Below, piece by piece: positions 42,768 through 51,915 of a stretch of 64,000 bases of DNA. The notes under the pieces are model-generated. The model saw only the letters and a list, made by a program, of their open reading frames with translations. It did no database searches and had not been told where the DNA came from. How positions within the stretch are numbered: the stretch's first letter is position 1; each line of letters starts with the position of its first letter. Where the stretch lies: assembly GCA_050740455.1 (NCBI GenBank), contig JBOIDF010000001.1, positions 69,519 through 133,518 of the forward strand. Reading direction: 5' to 3'. A program made the translations under genes and the position numbers. The DNA comes from USCg-Taylor sp050740455. GTDB lineage: Bacteria > Pseudomonadota > Gammaproteobacteria > JACCXJ01.

Positions 42768-44327
42768 ATGAGCTACCGGGTACTCGCACGCAAATGGCGG
42801 CCGCGGCGATTCGAGGAGCTGGTCGGCCAGGAACATGTCGTGCGGGCGTTGACCAACGGCCTGAATTCGGGCCGCATCCACCACGCCTACCTTTTCACCG
42901 GGACGCGCGGCATCGGCAAAACCACCGTCGCGCGTATTGTGGCCAAGGCCCTCAACTGCGAAGCGGGCGTAAGCCCCCAGCCGTGCGGCGCCTGTAGCTC
43001 CTGTACCGAGATCGATGAGGGGCGCTTTATCGATCTAATCGAAGTGGATGCCGCCTCGCGCACGCGCATCGACGAGACCCGCGAATTGCTGGAAAACGTC
43101 CCCTACGCCCCCACGCGGGGACGCTTCAAGGTGTACCTCGTGGACGAGGTTCATATGTTTTCCAACCACAGCTTCAACGCGTTACTGAAGACACTTGAAG
43201 AGCCGCCGCCGCATGTGAAGTTTCTGCTGGCGACCACCGAGCCCAAGAAGCTCCCGGTCACGATCCTCTCCCGCTGCTTGCAATTCAACCTCAAACGCAT
43301 CCCCCAGGAGATCCTGGAGCAACAGTTGGAGCGCATTCTGAAGGAGGAGAACGTGTCGAGTGACGCGGCTTCACGCCGGATGATCGCCGAGGCGGCCGAT
43401 GGCAGCGTGCGCGATGCGTTGAGCTTGCTGGATCAGGCGATCGCTTACGGCGGCGGAAGCCTGCTCGCGGACGACATCGGCCGGATGTTAGGAACCGTCG
43501 ATCGGCGGCAAGTAGTTAGCTTGTTGCAGACTCTCGCGAACCAAGATGCCCAGGGCTTACTGCGGCAGATTGATCAGTTGGCCGCCTTAACGCCCGATTT
43601 CGAACAGACCTTAGCAGAGGTGCTTGGAATATTGCACCGCATCGCGGTGAGTCAGATCCTTCCGGATGCCGAAGCCAACGCGGATGACGAAGATCAAGCG
43701 GTGCGCGTGTTGGCAAGGCGCTTGACGCCCGAGGATTGCCAGCTATTCTACCAGACGGCGCTCATCGGCCGGCGCGATCTGGCGTTCACGCCCAACCCGA
43801 GGCGGGGTTTCGAGATGGTGATGCTGCGTATGCTCGCTTTCTCCCGCGAAGATGGCAGCGATGAGAAACCGCGCGCCGGAGGCGAGGCACTCGCTCCAGC
43901 GCCCGCGGAGACACCGATCGTAACAGCGCCGGCAACCGCAAGGGGGGACGCGGGCGCCTGGCAACAATTAATCGATGAACTTGCCCTTTCCGGCTTGGTG
44001 AGAGAGCTTGCGATGCAGTGCGTACCGGCTGATAACCTGGGATCCGACCTGCACTTAGTCGCGCCTCCGGCGGCACGCCATCTGGTCAATGATAAAATCG
44101 AATCGAGATTAGCCGAGGCGCTGCAAAACCACTACGGGCGCGGTAGCCGCTTGAAAATATCCGTCGCTGATCTCGCCGGGCGGGCGAGCCCGGCGGACCT
44201 CGAGGCGCAAGCGGCCCGCGAGCGGCGCGCGCAGGCGCAACAAGCGCTCGAAAACGATCCCAATGTCCAAGCCCTGCGAGAGGCCTTCGGCGCGGAGGTC
44301 GATCCGGCGACGATCAGGGCAAACTGA
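42768..44327 (+). CDS. dnaX: DNA polymerase III tau (gamma/tau) subunit
   Basis: A 519-aa clamp-loader ATPase. MSYRVLARKWRPRRFEELVGQEHV, Walker A GTRGIGKTT, zinc cysteines in NCEAGVSPQPCGACSSC, Walker B VYLVDEVHMFS, and sensor 1 LLATTEPKKLP. The C-terminal domain V for polymerase binding is short. No A-rich slippery heptamer of the E. coli kind is seen, so a separate gamma product by frameshift is not indicated. Confidence 0.96.
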   Translation: MSYRVLARKWRPRRFEELVGQEHVVRALTNGLNSGRIHHAYLFTGTRGIGKTTVARIVAKALNCEAGVSPQPCGACSSCTEIDEGRFIDLIEVDAASRTRIDETRELLENVPYAPTRGRFKVYLVDEVHMFSNHSFNALLKTLEEPPPHVKFLLATTEPKKLPVTILSRCLQFNLKRIPQEILEQQLERILKEENVSSDAASRRMIAEAADGSVRDALSLLDQAIAYGGGSLLADDIGRMLGTVDRRQVVSLLQTLANQDAQGLLRQIDQLAALTPDFEQTLAEVLGILHRIAVSQILPDAEANADDEDQAVRVLARRLTPEDCQLFYQTALIGRRDLAFTPNPRRGFEMVMLRMLAFSREDGSDEKPRAGGEALAPAPAETPIVTAPATARGDAGAWQQLIDELALSGLVRELAMQCVPADNLGSDLHLVAPPAARHLVNDKIESRLAEALQNHYGRGSRLKISVADLAGRASPADLEAQAARERRAQAQQALENDPNVQALREAFGAEVDPATIRAN

Positions 44328-44461
44328 CAGATTCGATACGCTACGCCGATGAACCTGCTGTCACGGTGTATCCGGCCCACGGGCGCGATCCCGCGCCCGT
44401 GGAAAACCCAATGCAAAGGTTCCCGCGGCATCGCGGGGACTAGATTTTAAGGAGGCTCTAG

Positions 44462-44785
44462 ATGAAAGGCGGTTTCGGTAATCTCCTAAAACAAGCCCAG
44501 CAAATGCAGGAGGATTTCAAGCGCGCCCAAGAGGATCTCGCCAACGTCGAGATCACCGGGGAATCCGGCGGGGGGATGGTGAAAGTGGTCATGACCGGGC
44601 GCCATGACGTGCGCAGGGTCACGCTCGATCCGGCCTTGCTCAAAGAGGAAAAGGAGATGCTTGAGGATCTCTTGGCGGCCGCCGTCAACGACGCGAACCG
44701 GCGCGTGGAGCAAGCGAGTCAAGACAAACTGGCGGGTCTCACCGCCGGGATGGGCCTGCCTCCGGGTTTCAAGCTCCCTATGTAA
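44462..44785 (+). CDS. ybaB: YbaB/EbfC nucleoid-associated protein
   Basis: A 107-aa DNA-binding protein: MKGGFGNLLKQAQQMQEDFKRAQEDL, then GEGGGGMVKV-like GESGGGMVKVVMTG, then the conserved helix. It is between dnaX and recR as in E. coli and starts after an AAGGAGG site. Confidence 0.95.
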   Translation: MKGGFGNLLKQAQQMQEDFKRAQEDLANVEITGESGGGMVKVVMTGRHDVRRVTLDPALLKEEKEMLEDLLAAAVNDANRRVEQASQDKLAGLTAGMGLPPGFKLPM

Positions 44786-44834
44786 ATTCATCCGCGGAGT
44801 CGGCCGTTAACACTCTCGCGCTCAAACCTAGAAA

Positions 44835-45434
44835 TTGAAACGCTACAGTCCGCTCATCGAGGAACTGATCTACGCCCTGCGCTGTCTTCCCGGTGTGGGT
44901 CCGCGATCCGCGCAACGTATGGCGTTTCACCTGTTGGAGCGCAACCGCGAGGGAGCCCAACGCCTGGCCCACGCGCTGCTCGCGGCGATGGCCGGCGTCA
45001 ATCATTGCCACAGGTGCCGCAATCTCAGCGAGGTAGCGCTGTGCGCGATCTGCGCGAGCGAGAGGCGTGATCCGAGCGTGCTCTGCGTGGTCGAAAACCC
45101 AGCCGATGTGCAATCGATCGAACAAGCGGCGGCATTTCAGGGCAAGTATTTCGTGCTCATGGGCCGCTTATCGCCCCTTGACGGCGTGGGTCCGGAGGCC
45201 ATCGGGATCGATAAGTTAAAGAACCTGCTGAGCGGCGGCGAGGTCAAGGAGGTGATCATCGCCACCGGCGCCACGGCCGAAGGCGAGGCCACGGCGCATT
45301 ATATCGGTGAGGTCGCGCGCGCGGTTGGGCTGCGCGCGACGCGCATAGCCCATGGCATCCCGGTAGGGGGTGAGTTGGAATACGTCGATAGCACCACCTT
45401 GTCACACGCGATTGCCTGCCGTCGCGATCTGTGA
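44835..45434 (+). CDS. recR: Recombination protein RecR
   Basis: A 199-aa protein of the RecFOR pathway that forms a DNA-clamp ring. Helix-hairpin-helix LPGVGPRSAQRMAFHLL, a zinc finger CHRCRNLSEVALCAIC, and a Toprim domain beginning CVVENPADVQSIE. The start is a TTG at 44835. It ends overlapping the orn start. Confidence 0.96.
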   Translation: MKRYSPLIEELIYALRCLPGVGPRSAQRMAFHLLERNREGAQRLAHALLAAMAGVNHCHRCRNLSEVALCAICASERRDPSVLCVVENPADVQSIEQAAAFQGKYFVLMGRLSPLDGVGPEAIGIDKLKNLLSGGEVKEVIIATGATAEGEATAHYIGEVARAVGLRATRIAHGIPVGGELEYVDSTTLSHAIACRRDL

Positions 45435-45988
45435 GCGCCCTATACGTGACGCCGTCGACCGGCAACCTCATCTGGATCGATCTGGAAATGACCGGGCTCG
45501 ATACGCTTTCCGATCACATTATCGAGATCGCGACCGTCGTGACCGATGGCCAGTTGCAAATTTTAGAGGAAGGTCCCGTGCTTTCGATCTATCAGCCCCC
45601 GGAGGTGCTCGGCGCCATGGATGAGTGGAACAAAAAACAGCACGCGAAATCGGGACTATCGGAACGGGTCCGGCAAAGCTCATGGACGGTCGCGGCCGCG
45701 GAGCGGGTGAGCTTGGACTTTGTGCGGCAGTTTGTGGCGCCGTCGGCCTCGCCCATGTGCGGCAACAGCGTGTGCCAAGATCGGCGCTTCCTGCACCGGC
45801 TGATGCCTGAGCTCGAGCGTTTTTTTCATTACCGCAATCTCGATGTCAGCACTCTCAAGGAGCTCGCGCGGCGCTGGGCGCCCGAGCTCAAACCCTATGA
45901 TAAAGACTCCAATCATAGAGCCTTGGAAGATGTCCTCGCCTCGATCGACGAGTTGGCATATTACCGTCAGCATCTGTTCAAGCTTTAA
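45431..45988 (+). CDS. orn: Oligoribonuclease
   Basis: A 185-aa 3'-5' exoribonuclease that degrades 2-5-nt RNAs including pGpG, the end product of c-di-GMP breakdown by EAL enzymes such as those in this window. DEDDh residues: IWIDLEMTGLD, NSVCQDRRFL and DSNHRALEDV. The GTG start overlaps the recR stop by 4 bp. Confidence 0.96.
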   Translation: MSALYVTPSTGNLIWIDLEMTGLDTLSDHIIEIATVVTDGQLQILEEGPVLSIYQPPEVLGAMDEWNKKQHAKSGLSERVRQSSWTVAAAERVSLDFVRQFVAPSASPMCGNSVCQDRRFLHRLMPELERFFHYRNLDVSTLKELARRWAPELKPYDKDSNHRALEDVLASIDELAYYRQHLFKL

Positions 45989-45991
45989 TCG

Positions 45992-47494
45992 ATGCGCGTA
46001 CGCTCATCGCTTCCCCTAGCGCTATACCGCGCCGAGTCCGTACGGGCCCTCGATCGCGAGGCGATCGAGGGCGGCGGGCTCGCGGGTTTGACCTTGATGA
46101 ACCGTGCCGGCGCGGCGGCTTTCGAGGTTTTGCGTACCCGCTGGCCTGCGGCCCGCCGGATCCTCGTTCTCTGTGGCCCCGGTAATAACGGCGGAGACGG
46201 TTATGTATTGGCGCGCGAAGCGCGGCGCGCGGGTTTGACGGCCGCTATCCAGCAGGTTGGCGACACGGCACTCAAAGGCGATGCGCGCGCCGCGGCCGAG
46301 ACGGCCCTCGCGGCGGGCCTCACGCCGCAGCCGTTCGATGCTTCGTCTCTGGGCGGCCATGAGGTATTGGTGGATGCGATGCTCGGTACCGGCCTCGATC
46401 GCGAGATCCGCGATGAGTTTCGCTTAGCCATTGAGTCCGTCAATCATTCGCCGCGCCCACGCCTGTCGATCGACATACCTTCCGGACTCAATGCCGATAC
46501 GGGGGCGGTGATGGGGGCGGCGGTGCGCGCCGCAGCGACCGTGAGCTTCATCGGTCTCAAACAGGGTATGTTTACGCACGCGGGTCCGGAGCATTGCGGG
46601 GAGATCTATTACGATGATCTGAGCGTGCCGGGCGCGGTCTTTGAGCGGGTGCCGTGCTCCGCCCGCCGCTTGGAATTAGGGCCGCTGCGACGCCTCATGT
46701 CCCAACGGCCGCGCGACGCCCATAAAGGACGGTTCGGCCATGTCCTGGTCGTCGGCGGAGAGATCGGGTACGCGGGAGCCGCCCGCATGGCGGCCGAAGC
46801 GGCGTTACGGGTAGGCGCGGGACTGGTCAGTCTGGCCACGCGCGCGGCCCATGCCGCGACGCTGTGCGCGGCGCGCCCGGAGATCATGTGCCACCCGGTG
46901 GAGGCGGCCTCCGAGATCAAGGGGCTATTAGATCAAGCCACGGTCATCGCGTTGGGTCCCGGTCTCGGCCGCTCATCGTGGGCCGTCAATCTCCTCGCGC
47001 GTGTTATCGAGAGCGAGTTGCCGATGGTGGCGGACGCCGATGCCTTGAATCTCATCGCCCTGGACCCCATCGCCAAGAATACTTGGACGCTCACACCGCA
47101 TCCAGGAGAAGCGGCGCGCTTGCTGGGGATGACGGTGGCGGAGGTTCAAGCCGATCGCTTTCGGGCGGTCGCGGAGTTGCAGCGCCGTTACGGGGGCGTC
47201 GCCATCCTCAAGGGATGCGGTACGCTCATCTGTGGACCGAACGGGGAGATCAGCCTCTGCCCGTACGGTAATCCGGGCATGGCGAGCGGGGGGATGGGCG
47301 ATGTGCTGACCGGGGTGATCGCGGGCTTGCTGGGGCAGGGTTTATCTTCCCTCGACGCGGCCGCGCTCGGCGCCTGTTTACACGCGCGCGCGGGCGATCG
47401 GGCGGCCGCGTCGGGCCAGCGCGGGTTGCTGGCGAGCGATCTCTTTCCTCATCTCCGAGATCTTGCGAATCCGACGCAATCTGAGAGGTTGTGA
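45992..47494 (+). CDS. nnr: Bifunctional NAD(P)H-hydrate epimerase/dehydratase
   Basis: A 500-aa metabolite-repair enzyme. The N-terminal YjeF_N epimerase domain (1-220; GPGNNGGDGYVLAREA, DAMLGTGL) is fused to the ADP/ATP-dependent dehydratase (about 230-500; HKGRFGHVLVVGGE, LTPHPGEAARLLG, GNPGMASGGMGDVLTG). It restores hydrated NAD(P)H. The last residues SERL and the TGA come from the terminal repeat of MITE-like copy B. Confidence 0.95.
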   Translation: MRVRSSLPLALYRAESVRALDREAIEGGGLAGLTLMNRAGAAAFEVLRTRWPAARRILVLCGPGNNGGDGYVLAREARRAGLTAAIQQVGDTALKGDARAAAETALAAGLTPQPFDASSLGGHEVLVDAMLGTGLDREIRDEFRLAIESVNHSPRPRLSIDIPSGLNADTGAVMGAAVRAAATVSFIGLKQGMFTHAGPEHCGEIYYDDLSVPGAVFERVPCSARRLELGPLRRLMSQRPRDAHKGRFGHVLVVGGEIGYAGAARMAAEAALRVGAGLVSLATRAAHAATLCAARPEIMCHPVEAASEIKGLLDQATVIALGPGLGRSSWAVNLLARVIESELPMVADADALNLIALDPIAKNTWTLTPHPGEAARLLGMTVAEVQADRFRAVAELQRRYGGVAILKGCGTLICGPNGEISLCPYGNPGMASGGMGDVLTGVIAGLLGQGLSSLDAAALGACLHARAGDRAAASGQRGLLASDLFPHLRDLANPTQSERL

Positions 47495-47628
47495 AAAAAT
47501 CTGCTGTGCTCGGGATCTCGCGTTCCGGCGGTGCTCGGAATCCTCATGTATTTCAGTATACATTCCGGTTCCTGCACTCCGGCGGAACACGACCTCCCAT
47601 CGCTCGCGACGATTTTTTCACAACCTCT
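47484..47628 (+). mobile_element. MITE-like repeat, copy B (145 bp)
   Basis: Perfect 18-bp terminal repeats AGAGGTTGTGAAAAAATC / GATTTTTTCACAACCTCT. It lacks coding capacity. It has the same orientation relative to the upstream gene as copy A and supplies the nnr stop codon. The interior holds CTCGCGTTCCGGCGG and its near inverse near the other end, so the element could fold into a long hairpin. Confidence 0.92.
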
Positions 47629-47666
47629 GAGTTGGCGGTCGGCAAGACACGCCCTAGAACCAGCGC

Positions 47667-48164
47667 GTGAGCCTCGACTGGCGCTGTGGCATTGGCACCG
47701 AAGCGGAGATGGACGCGCTCGCCGCGCGCTTCGCGCGGGCGATTGGCCGCGGCGCGGGCACGGTGTTCCTGAGCGGTGATCTCGGCGCCGGTAAGACCAC
47801 CTTCGTTCGTGGACTATTGAAGGCCCTGGGCTATCGCGGCTTGGTCAAGAGCCCGACCTACACCTTGGTGGAGACCTATTCGATTGGCGGGCGCTCCATC
47901 CATCATTTCGATCTATATCGCCTGGCGGGTGCAGACGAGCTCGAGGCTATCGGGGTACGCGACTTTGTTGACGGGCAGACGCTATGTCTGATCGAATGGC
48001 CGGAACGCGGTGCGATGGGACTATTACAGCCCGACCTGCACGTGCGCATCGCGCTCGCCGGGGAGCAGCGTGAAGTAGCTTGCGAGGCTTACAGCGAATG
48101 CGGGAGCGCGGTCTTGAAGCGGATGGGCGAGGGACGGATCCAGAATTCGGGTGCCGACCGGTAG
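47667..48164 (+). CDS. tsaE: tRNA threonylcarbamoyladenosine ATPase TsaE
   Basis: A 165-aa P-loop ATPase required with TsaB, TsaC and TsaD for the t6A37 modification. Walker A SGDLGAGKTTFVRGLL, then SPTYTLVETY, FDLYRL and LIEWPERG. GTG start at 47667. Copy B lies between it and nnr, which are adjacent in many gammaproteobacteria. Confidence 0.94.
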   Translation: MSLDWRCGIGTEAEMDALAARFARAIGRGAGTVFLSGDLGAGKTTFVRGLLKALGYRGLVKSPTYTLVETYSIGGRSIHHFDLYRLAGADELEAIGVRDFVDGQTLCLIEWPERGAMGLLQPDLHVRIALAGEQREVACEAYSECGSAVLKRMGEGRIQNSGADR

Positions 48165-48276
48165 TATATTTATGAAATTCATGATGATAGTATATAAATC
48201 TAAATAATACTTGAAATTTGTGCTATATCGCCCCAAAATTAAGAACTACCAATAAACCAAACCGGCGTCGCTCCCA
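48165..48276. promoter_or_regulatory. AT-rich region before the amidase gene
   Basis: A short stretch markedly richer in A/T than the surroundings, with repeated TAGTATAT-A and AATAATACTTGAAATTTG elements. It probably contains the amidase promoter. The exact -35/-10 boxes are not clear. Confidence 0.4.
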
Positions 48277-49461
48277 ATGCCACGTGGCCTATTTGCACTT
48301 CTCTTAAGCATTGCCGTCCCTTGCCACGCGGCCAGTATCAGCGGCCCACGCATGTGGGCGGCCCCCGATAATACGCGGGTGGTCTTCGATTTAAGCGCTC
48401 CGGTGAACTACCACCTTTTTACTATGACCCATCCGCACCGCGTGGTGCTAGACATCGAAGGCGGGCGCTTCGTGAAACCCCCGCCGCCATCGGATCCCGC
48501 GGATCGATTCTTGAAATCGATTCGATATGCCCCGCACGGACGGAAACTGCGCTTGGTGTTGGATCTTAAGCAAAGGGCCGAGGTTAAGGGATTCGCGCTT
48601 GCCCCCCAGCGGCCCTACGGCCACCGGTTGGTCGTGGACCTCCTGGGCCAGGAGGCGGTGGCGCCACGAGGGGCCCCACTGACTTTCGAACAGCTGCGCT
48701 TACGGAACGTCGTGATTGCCATCGATGCCGGTCACGGGGGCGAGGATCCGGGGGCGATAGGGAAGCGGGGTGCGCGCGAAAAGCAGGTGGTTTTGGCCAT
48801 AGCCCGCAAGCTTGCCCAGCGGGTCAACGCTGAACGCGGAATGCGCGCGGTGCTCATTCGCGATGGGGATTATTTCATAAGCCTTCGGAATCGCATCAAG
48901 CGCGCGCGCCAGCATAAGGCCGACCTATTTGTGTCGATCCACGCCGATGCGTTTCACGATCCGCAGGCCAGTGGCTCGTCGGTCTATGTGCTTTCCAGGC
49001 ACGGCGCCAGCAGCGAAGCGGCGCGCTGGCTCGCGGAGCGGGAGAATGCCTCCGATCTGGTCGGCGGGGTCAGTCTCGACGACAAAGACGATCTCTTGCG
49101 GAAGGTGTTGCTCGATCTATCCCAGACCGCGGCCATCGACGCCAGCGTGAACGTCGGCGGCCGCGTTCTACAACGTTTGAATCGGCTTGGCAAGATACAC
49201 CATCAGGGCGTTCAGCGGGCGGGCTTCGCCGTCTTGAAATCGCCCGATATCCCCTCCGTTTTGGTGGAGACCGCCTTCATTACCAATTCGCTCGAAGAAC
49301 GAAAGCTCACGGATCCCCGCCATCAAGAGGCCCTGGCCGCAGCCATCTTGGATGGCATCCGGGCGTATTTCCTGGAGGCGGCTCCGCCCGGGACGCTGCT
49401 CGCCATGCACAAGGACACACTGAGCGACGCGAGCGCATCGATCCCACGCGCCCTGCGTTAG
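48277..49461 (+). CDS. N-acetylmuramoyl-L-alanine amidase (AmiB/AmiC type)
   Basis: A 394-aa periplasmic amidase for daughter-cell separation. Signal peptide at 1-18, AMIN domain (about 25-125), then Amidase_3 with zinc ligands in IDAGHGGEDPGAIG and SIHADAFHDP and the catalytic Glu in VLVETAFITNS. After PPGTLLA the related enzymes usually continue with a LysM domain; here HKDTLSDASASIPRALR and a stop follow, so the LysM part appears lost. This fits a deletion that also removed the front of mutL. Confidence 0.92.
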   Translation: MPRGLFALLLSIAVPCHAASISGPRMWAAPDNTRVVFDLSAPVNYHLFTMTHPHRVVLDIEGGRFVKPPPPSDPADRFLKSIRYAPHGRKLRLVLDLKQRAEVKGFALAPQRPYGHRLVVDLLGQEAVAPRGAPLTFEQLRLRNVVIAIDAGHGGEDPGAIGKRGAREKQVVLAIARKLAQRVNAERGMRAVLIRDGDYFISLRNRIKRARQHKADLFVSIHADAFHDPQASGSSVYVLSRHGASSEAARWLAERENASDLVGGVSLDDKDDLLRKVLLDLSQTAAIDASVNVGGRVLQRLNRLGKIHHQGVQRAGFAVLKSPDIPSVLVETAFITNSLEERKLTDPRHQEALAAAILDGIRAYFLEAAPPGTLLAMHKDTLSDASASIPRALR

Positions 49462-49519
49462 CGCGATCAAGTGAGGTCCGGTTTGGTCTCGGCTAATCCA
49501 TGACTTCGTCTATAGCGCG

Positions 49520-50269
49520 GTGAAGCACGCGCTCACGGATCCAGCCAGCGAGCGCTCTCGCCTAAGTGATAGCGCGGCGCATAGGCTCGCGCTAACGCCT
49601 TGCGTTAACCAGCCGCGTCCCACCTATGTGCAGGCTCAAAGTCCAGAGGCCGGCCCGGTCTTTCTCGGCGCGCCACTCGGACGCGCCATTGCACTCTTGA
49701 GTAGCCGCTATCTGCTTGCGGAAAATGCGCTGGGATTGGTGGTCGTCGATGCCGAAGGCGCGCTGCGGCGCTTGATTGCCTCGCGCATCCGATCGGCGCG
49801 TCCGGGCCACCCGGTTTGCTCCCAACCCTTGCTGATCCCGCAACCGGTCAGCGTGTCGCCCGCCGAGGCCGAGCGGGTCCTCGGTCACACGGCCTTATTG
49901 GAGCGCTTGGGGTTGGAGGTTGATCGCGCAGGCCCCCGTACGATCATCGTGCGGCGCATCCCGGCGCTTTTACGCGGCTGCGACGGCGAGCGGTTGATCC
50001 GGGATATCGCGGGGATCCTGGCTAAGCCAGATGATCCCCAAGCGGCCCTAGAACGGGCGCTTTGCGACACGCTGGCGGGGCATGGGGCAACCCTGGCGCT
50101 CGCTTCGGGAACCCTCGGCCACTGGGACGGCTGGCTTCGTGAGATCGAGAGTCTGGGCCTAGGGCACCCCGGCGCGGCGCGCGGGCTGTGGCGGCAACTG
50201 ACCAGTAAGGAACTGTCATCCTTGATCGCAGGCGGGTTGCGTCAACCCGACGAACATCCGGGCGAGTAA
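49520..50269 (+). pseudogene. mutL: MutL, C-terminal domain only
   Basis: The 249-aa frame matches only the MutL C-terminal dimerisation domain: FGAPLGRAIALLSSRYLLAENALGLVVVDAEGALRRL-like opening, PVCSQPLLIPQPVSVSPAEAE, TIIVRRIPALLRGC and the end SSLIAGGLRQPDEHP. The N-terminal GHKL ATPase (about 330 residues) and part of the linker are absent. Only 58 bp separate it from the amidase stop, so the rest cannot be hidden there. The GTG start has no ribosome binding site. The order amiC-mutL-miaA-hfq confirms identity. Mismatch repair through MutL is predicted to be lost unless another copy exists. Confidence 0.88.
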
Positions 50270-50274
50270 GTGGG

Positions 50275-51288
50275 ATGCCGGTACCGCCCGCGATCTTTCT
50301 CATGGGCCCCACGGGCGCGGGAAAAACTAAGCTGGCCGTCGATCTGGCCGCCGCGCTTCCATGCCGGTTAATCAGCGTCGATTCGGGAATGATCTACCGC
50401 GGTATGGACATCGGAACCGCAAAGCCCAGACCGGAAGTTCTAGCGCGCGCACCGCATAGCCTCATCGATATCCGTGACCCCGGGGAAACGTATTCGGCGG
50501 CGGAGTTTCGCGCCGACGCGCTGCGCGAGCTGGAAACGGTCTTTAGGGCGGGGCGGGTGCCCTTGCTGGTCGGAGGAACCGGTCTTTATTTTCGGGCGCT
50601 CGAGGGGGGGATCTCGGCGCTCCCGAGCGCCGATACGGAGGTGCGCGCACGCATCGCCGCGCAGGCGTCCAAGCAAGGCTGGGGCGCCTTGCATGAGCAA
50701 CTTGCGAAACTCGACCCGCGTGCAGCCACGCGCATACACCCGCATGACGTGCAGCGCATTCAACGGGCTCTGGAAGTTTGCGAGGTGTCCGGCAAGACCC
50801 TCACCGCGTTGCTACGGAACGGTACCCGCCAGCCGCTGCCATACCGGGTGCTCAAGCTGGTTGTGGCGCCCGCGGATCGGGTGGGTTTGCACCGGCGTTT
50901 GCGGATCCGTTTCCAGCACATGCTAGATCGCGGTCTCGTAGATGAAGTCGAGTGCCTGTATTCGCGGGGAGATCTTACCGCGGCGTTACCGTCGATGCGG
51001 TCGGTGGGCTACCGCCAGGTATGGCAATACCTGGAGGGACAGTTTGACTATGAGACGATGATCGAGCGCGCCGTCACCGCGACGCGGCAGCTCGCAAAAC
51101 GCCAATTGACGTGGTTGCGCGCGGAACGATCCGCTCGCTGGTTCACGAGCGATGATCCCTGTCTGGGCCACAACGTCGTGAACTTTCTCGGCCAGCACGC
51201 TGTCGCGGGCTCAGAGCTTGCGAAAAAATCGTCGCGAGCAATGGGAGGTCGCATTCCGCCGGAGCGCAGGAACCGGAGTGTATATTGA
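50275..51288 (+). CDS. miaA: tRNA dimethylallyltransferase MiaA with repeat-derived C-terminus
   Basis: MiaA adds the dimethylallyl group to A37 of tRNAs reading UNN codons. P-loop GPTGAGKTKLAVDLA, DSGMIYRGMDIGTAKP, VGGTGLYFRAL and RSVGYRQVWQYL are intact. The normal end should lie near NFLGQHAVA. From SELAKKSSRAMGG onward the last 26 or so residues are read from MITE-like copy C, giving 337 aa against the usual 310-320. Confidence 0.94.
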   Translation: MPVPPAIFLMGPTGAGKTKLAVDLAAALPCRLISVDSGMIYRGMDIGTAKPRPEVLARAPHSLIDIRDPGETYSAAEFRADALRELETVFRAGRVPLLVGGTGLYFRALEGGISALPSADTEVRARIAAQASKQGWGALHEQLAKLDPRAATRIHPHDVQRIQRALEVCEVSGKTLTALLRNGTRQPLPYRVLKLVVAPADRVGLHRRLRIRFQHMLDRGLVDEVECLYSRGDLTAALPSMRSVGYRQVWQYLEGQFDYETMIERAVTATRQLAKRQLTWLRAERSARWFTSDDPCLGHNVVNFLGQHAVAGSELAKKSSRAMGGRIPPERRNRSVY

Positions 51289-51357
51289 AATACATGAGGA
51301 TTCCGAGCACCGCCGGAACGCGAGATCCCGCGCGCAGCAGATTTTGTCACAAGCGCT
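51213..51357 (+). mobile_element. MITE-like repeat, copy C (145 bp)
   Basis: Same length as copy B and same interior, but inverted relative to the upstream gene. Terminal repeats AGAGCTTGCGAAAAAATC / GATTTTGTCACAAGCGCT match at 15 of 18 positions. The miaA frame enters it without meeting a stop until 51286-51288. Confidence 0.92.
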
Positions 51358-51642
51358 CATGCCCGCCCTAGGTGCGTGACAGAAGGCGATCACCGGCCGC
51401 GAGCACCGGAAATCATGCGATCAGTCATTACATAACTTAACAATAATCTGTCGATGAAAATTCAGAGTGCACATTAAGTAGAAGCGTACGGAATTTTTCG
51501 TTGCTTGCGTAATCAGATAAACTACATCTTCGGAGGATCCTGCGCGCGGGCGGCGCTACGCTAGCTTGTACGGCGCTTTACTCGCGGGAAGGAAAGGCGT
51601 GATTTAAAGAATACGAATAAATTGAAGCAGGAGGGGTAGATA
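51358..51642 (+). promoter_or_regulatory. Leader region of hfq
   Basis: About 285 bp, partly AT-rich, between copy C and hfq. It holds no gene. It should contain the hfq promoter(s); the ribosome binding site AGGAGGGG is at 51630-51637. Confidence 0.5.
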
Positions 51643-51885
51643 ATGAGTAAAGGCCAGTCATTACAAGAGCCGTTCCTCAATACGTTGCGTAAAGAACATG
51701 TTCCTGTGTCCATCTATCTGGTCAATGGCATCAAGCTCCAGGGGCAGATCGAGTCGTTTGATCAGTTTGTCGTGTTGCTGAAAAATTCAGTCAGCCAGAT
51801 GGTATATAAACACGCTATCTCCACCATCGTACCGTCGAAACCGGTGCGGTTGCCGCGCGAGGACGAAGAGTCGCCGGAAGAATAA
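51643..51885 (+). CDS. hfq: RNA chaperone Hfq
   Basis: An 80-aa Sm-like hexamer that pairs small RNAs with mRNAs. GQSLQEPFLNTLRKEHVPVSIYLVNGIKLQG, then the Sm2 motif VYKHAISTIVPSK. The acidic C-terminal tail is short. It follows miaA as usual. Confidence 0.98.
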   Translation: MSKGQSLQEPFLNTLRKEHVPVSIYLVNGIKLQGQIESFDQFVVLLKNSVSQMVYKHAISTIVPSKPVRLPREDEESPEE

Positions 51886-51915
51886 CCAGTCCCTTACAAG
51901 TTTGTATTAATCCCG

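Noticed and set aside
43830..43890. Programmed frameshift in dnaX to make a gamma subunit
   Set aside because: No A-rich slippery heptamer with a following hairpin was found in this part of the gene.
49520..50269. A stand-alone new gene encoding a 249-aa protein
   Set aside because: Its motifs are those of the MutL C-terminal domain and it sits in the mutL slot between amiC and miaA, so a truncated mutL is the better reading.
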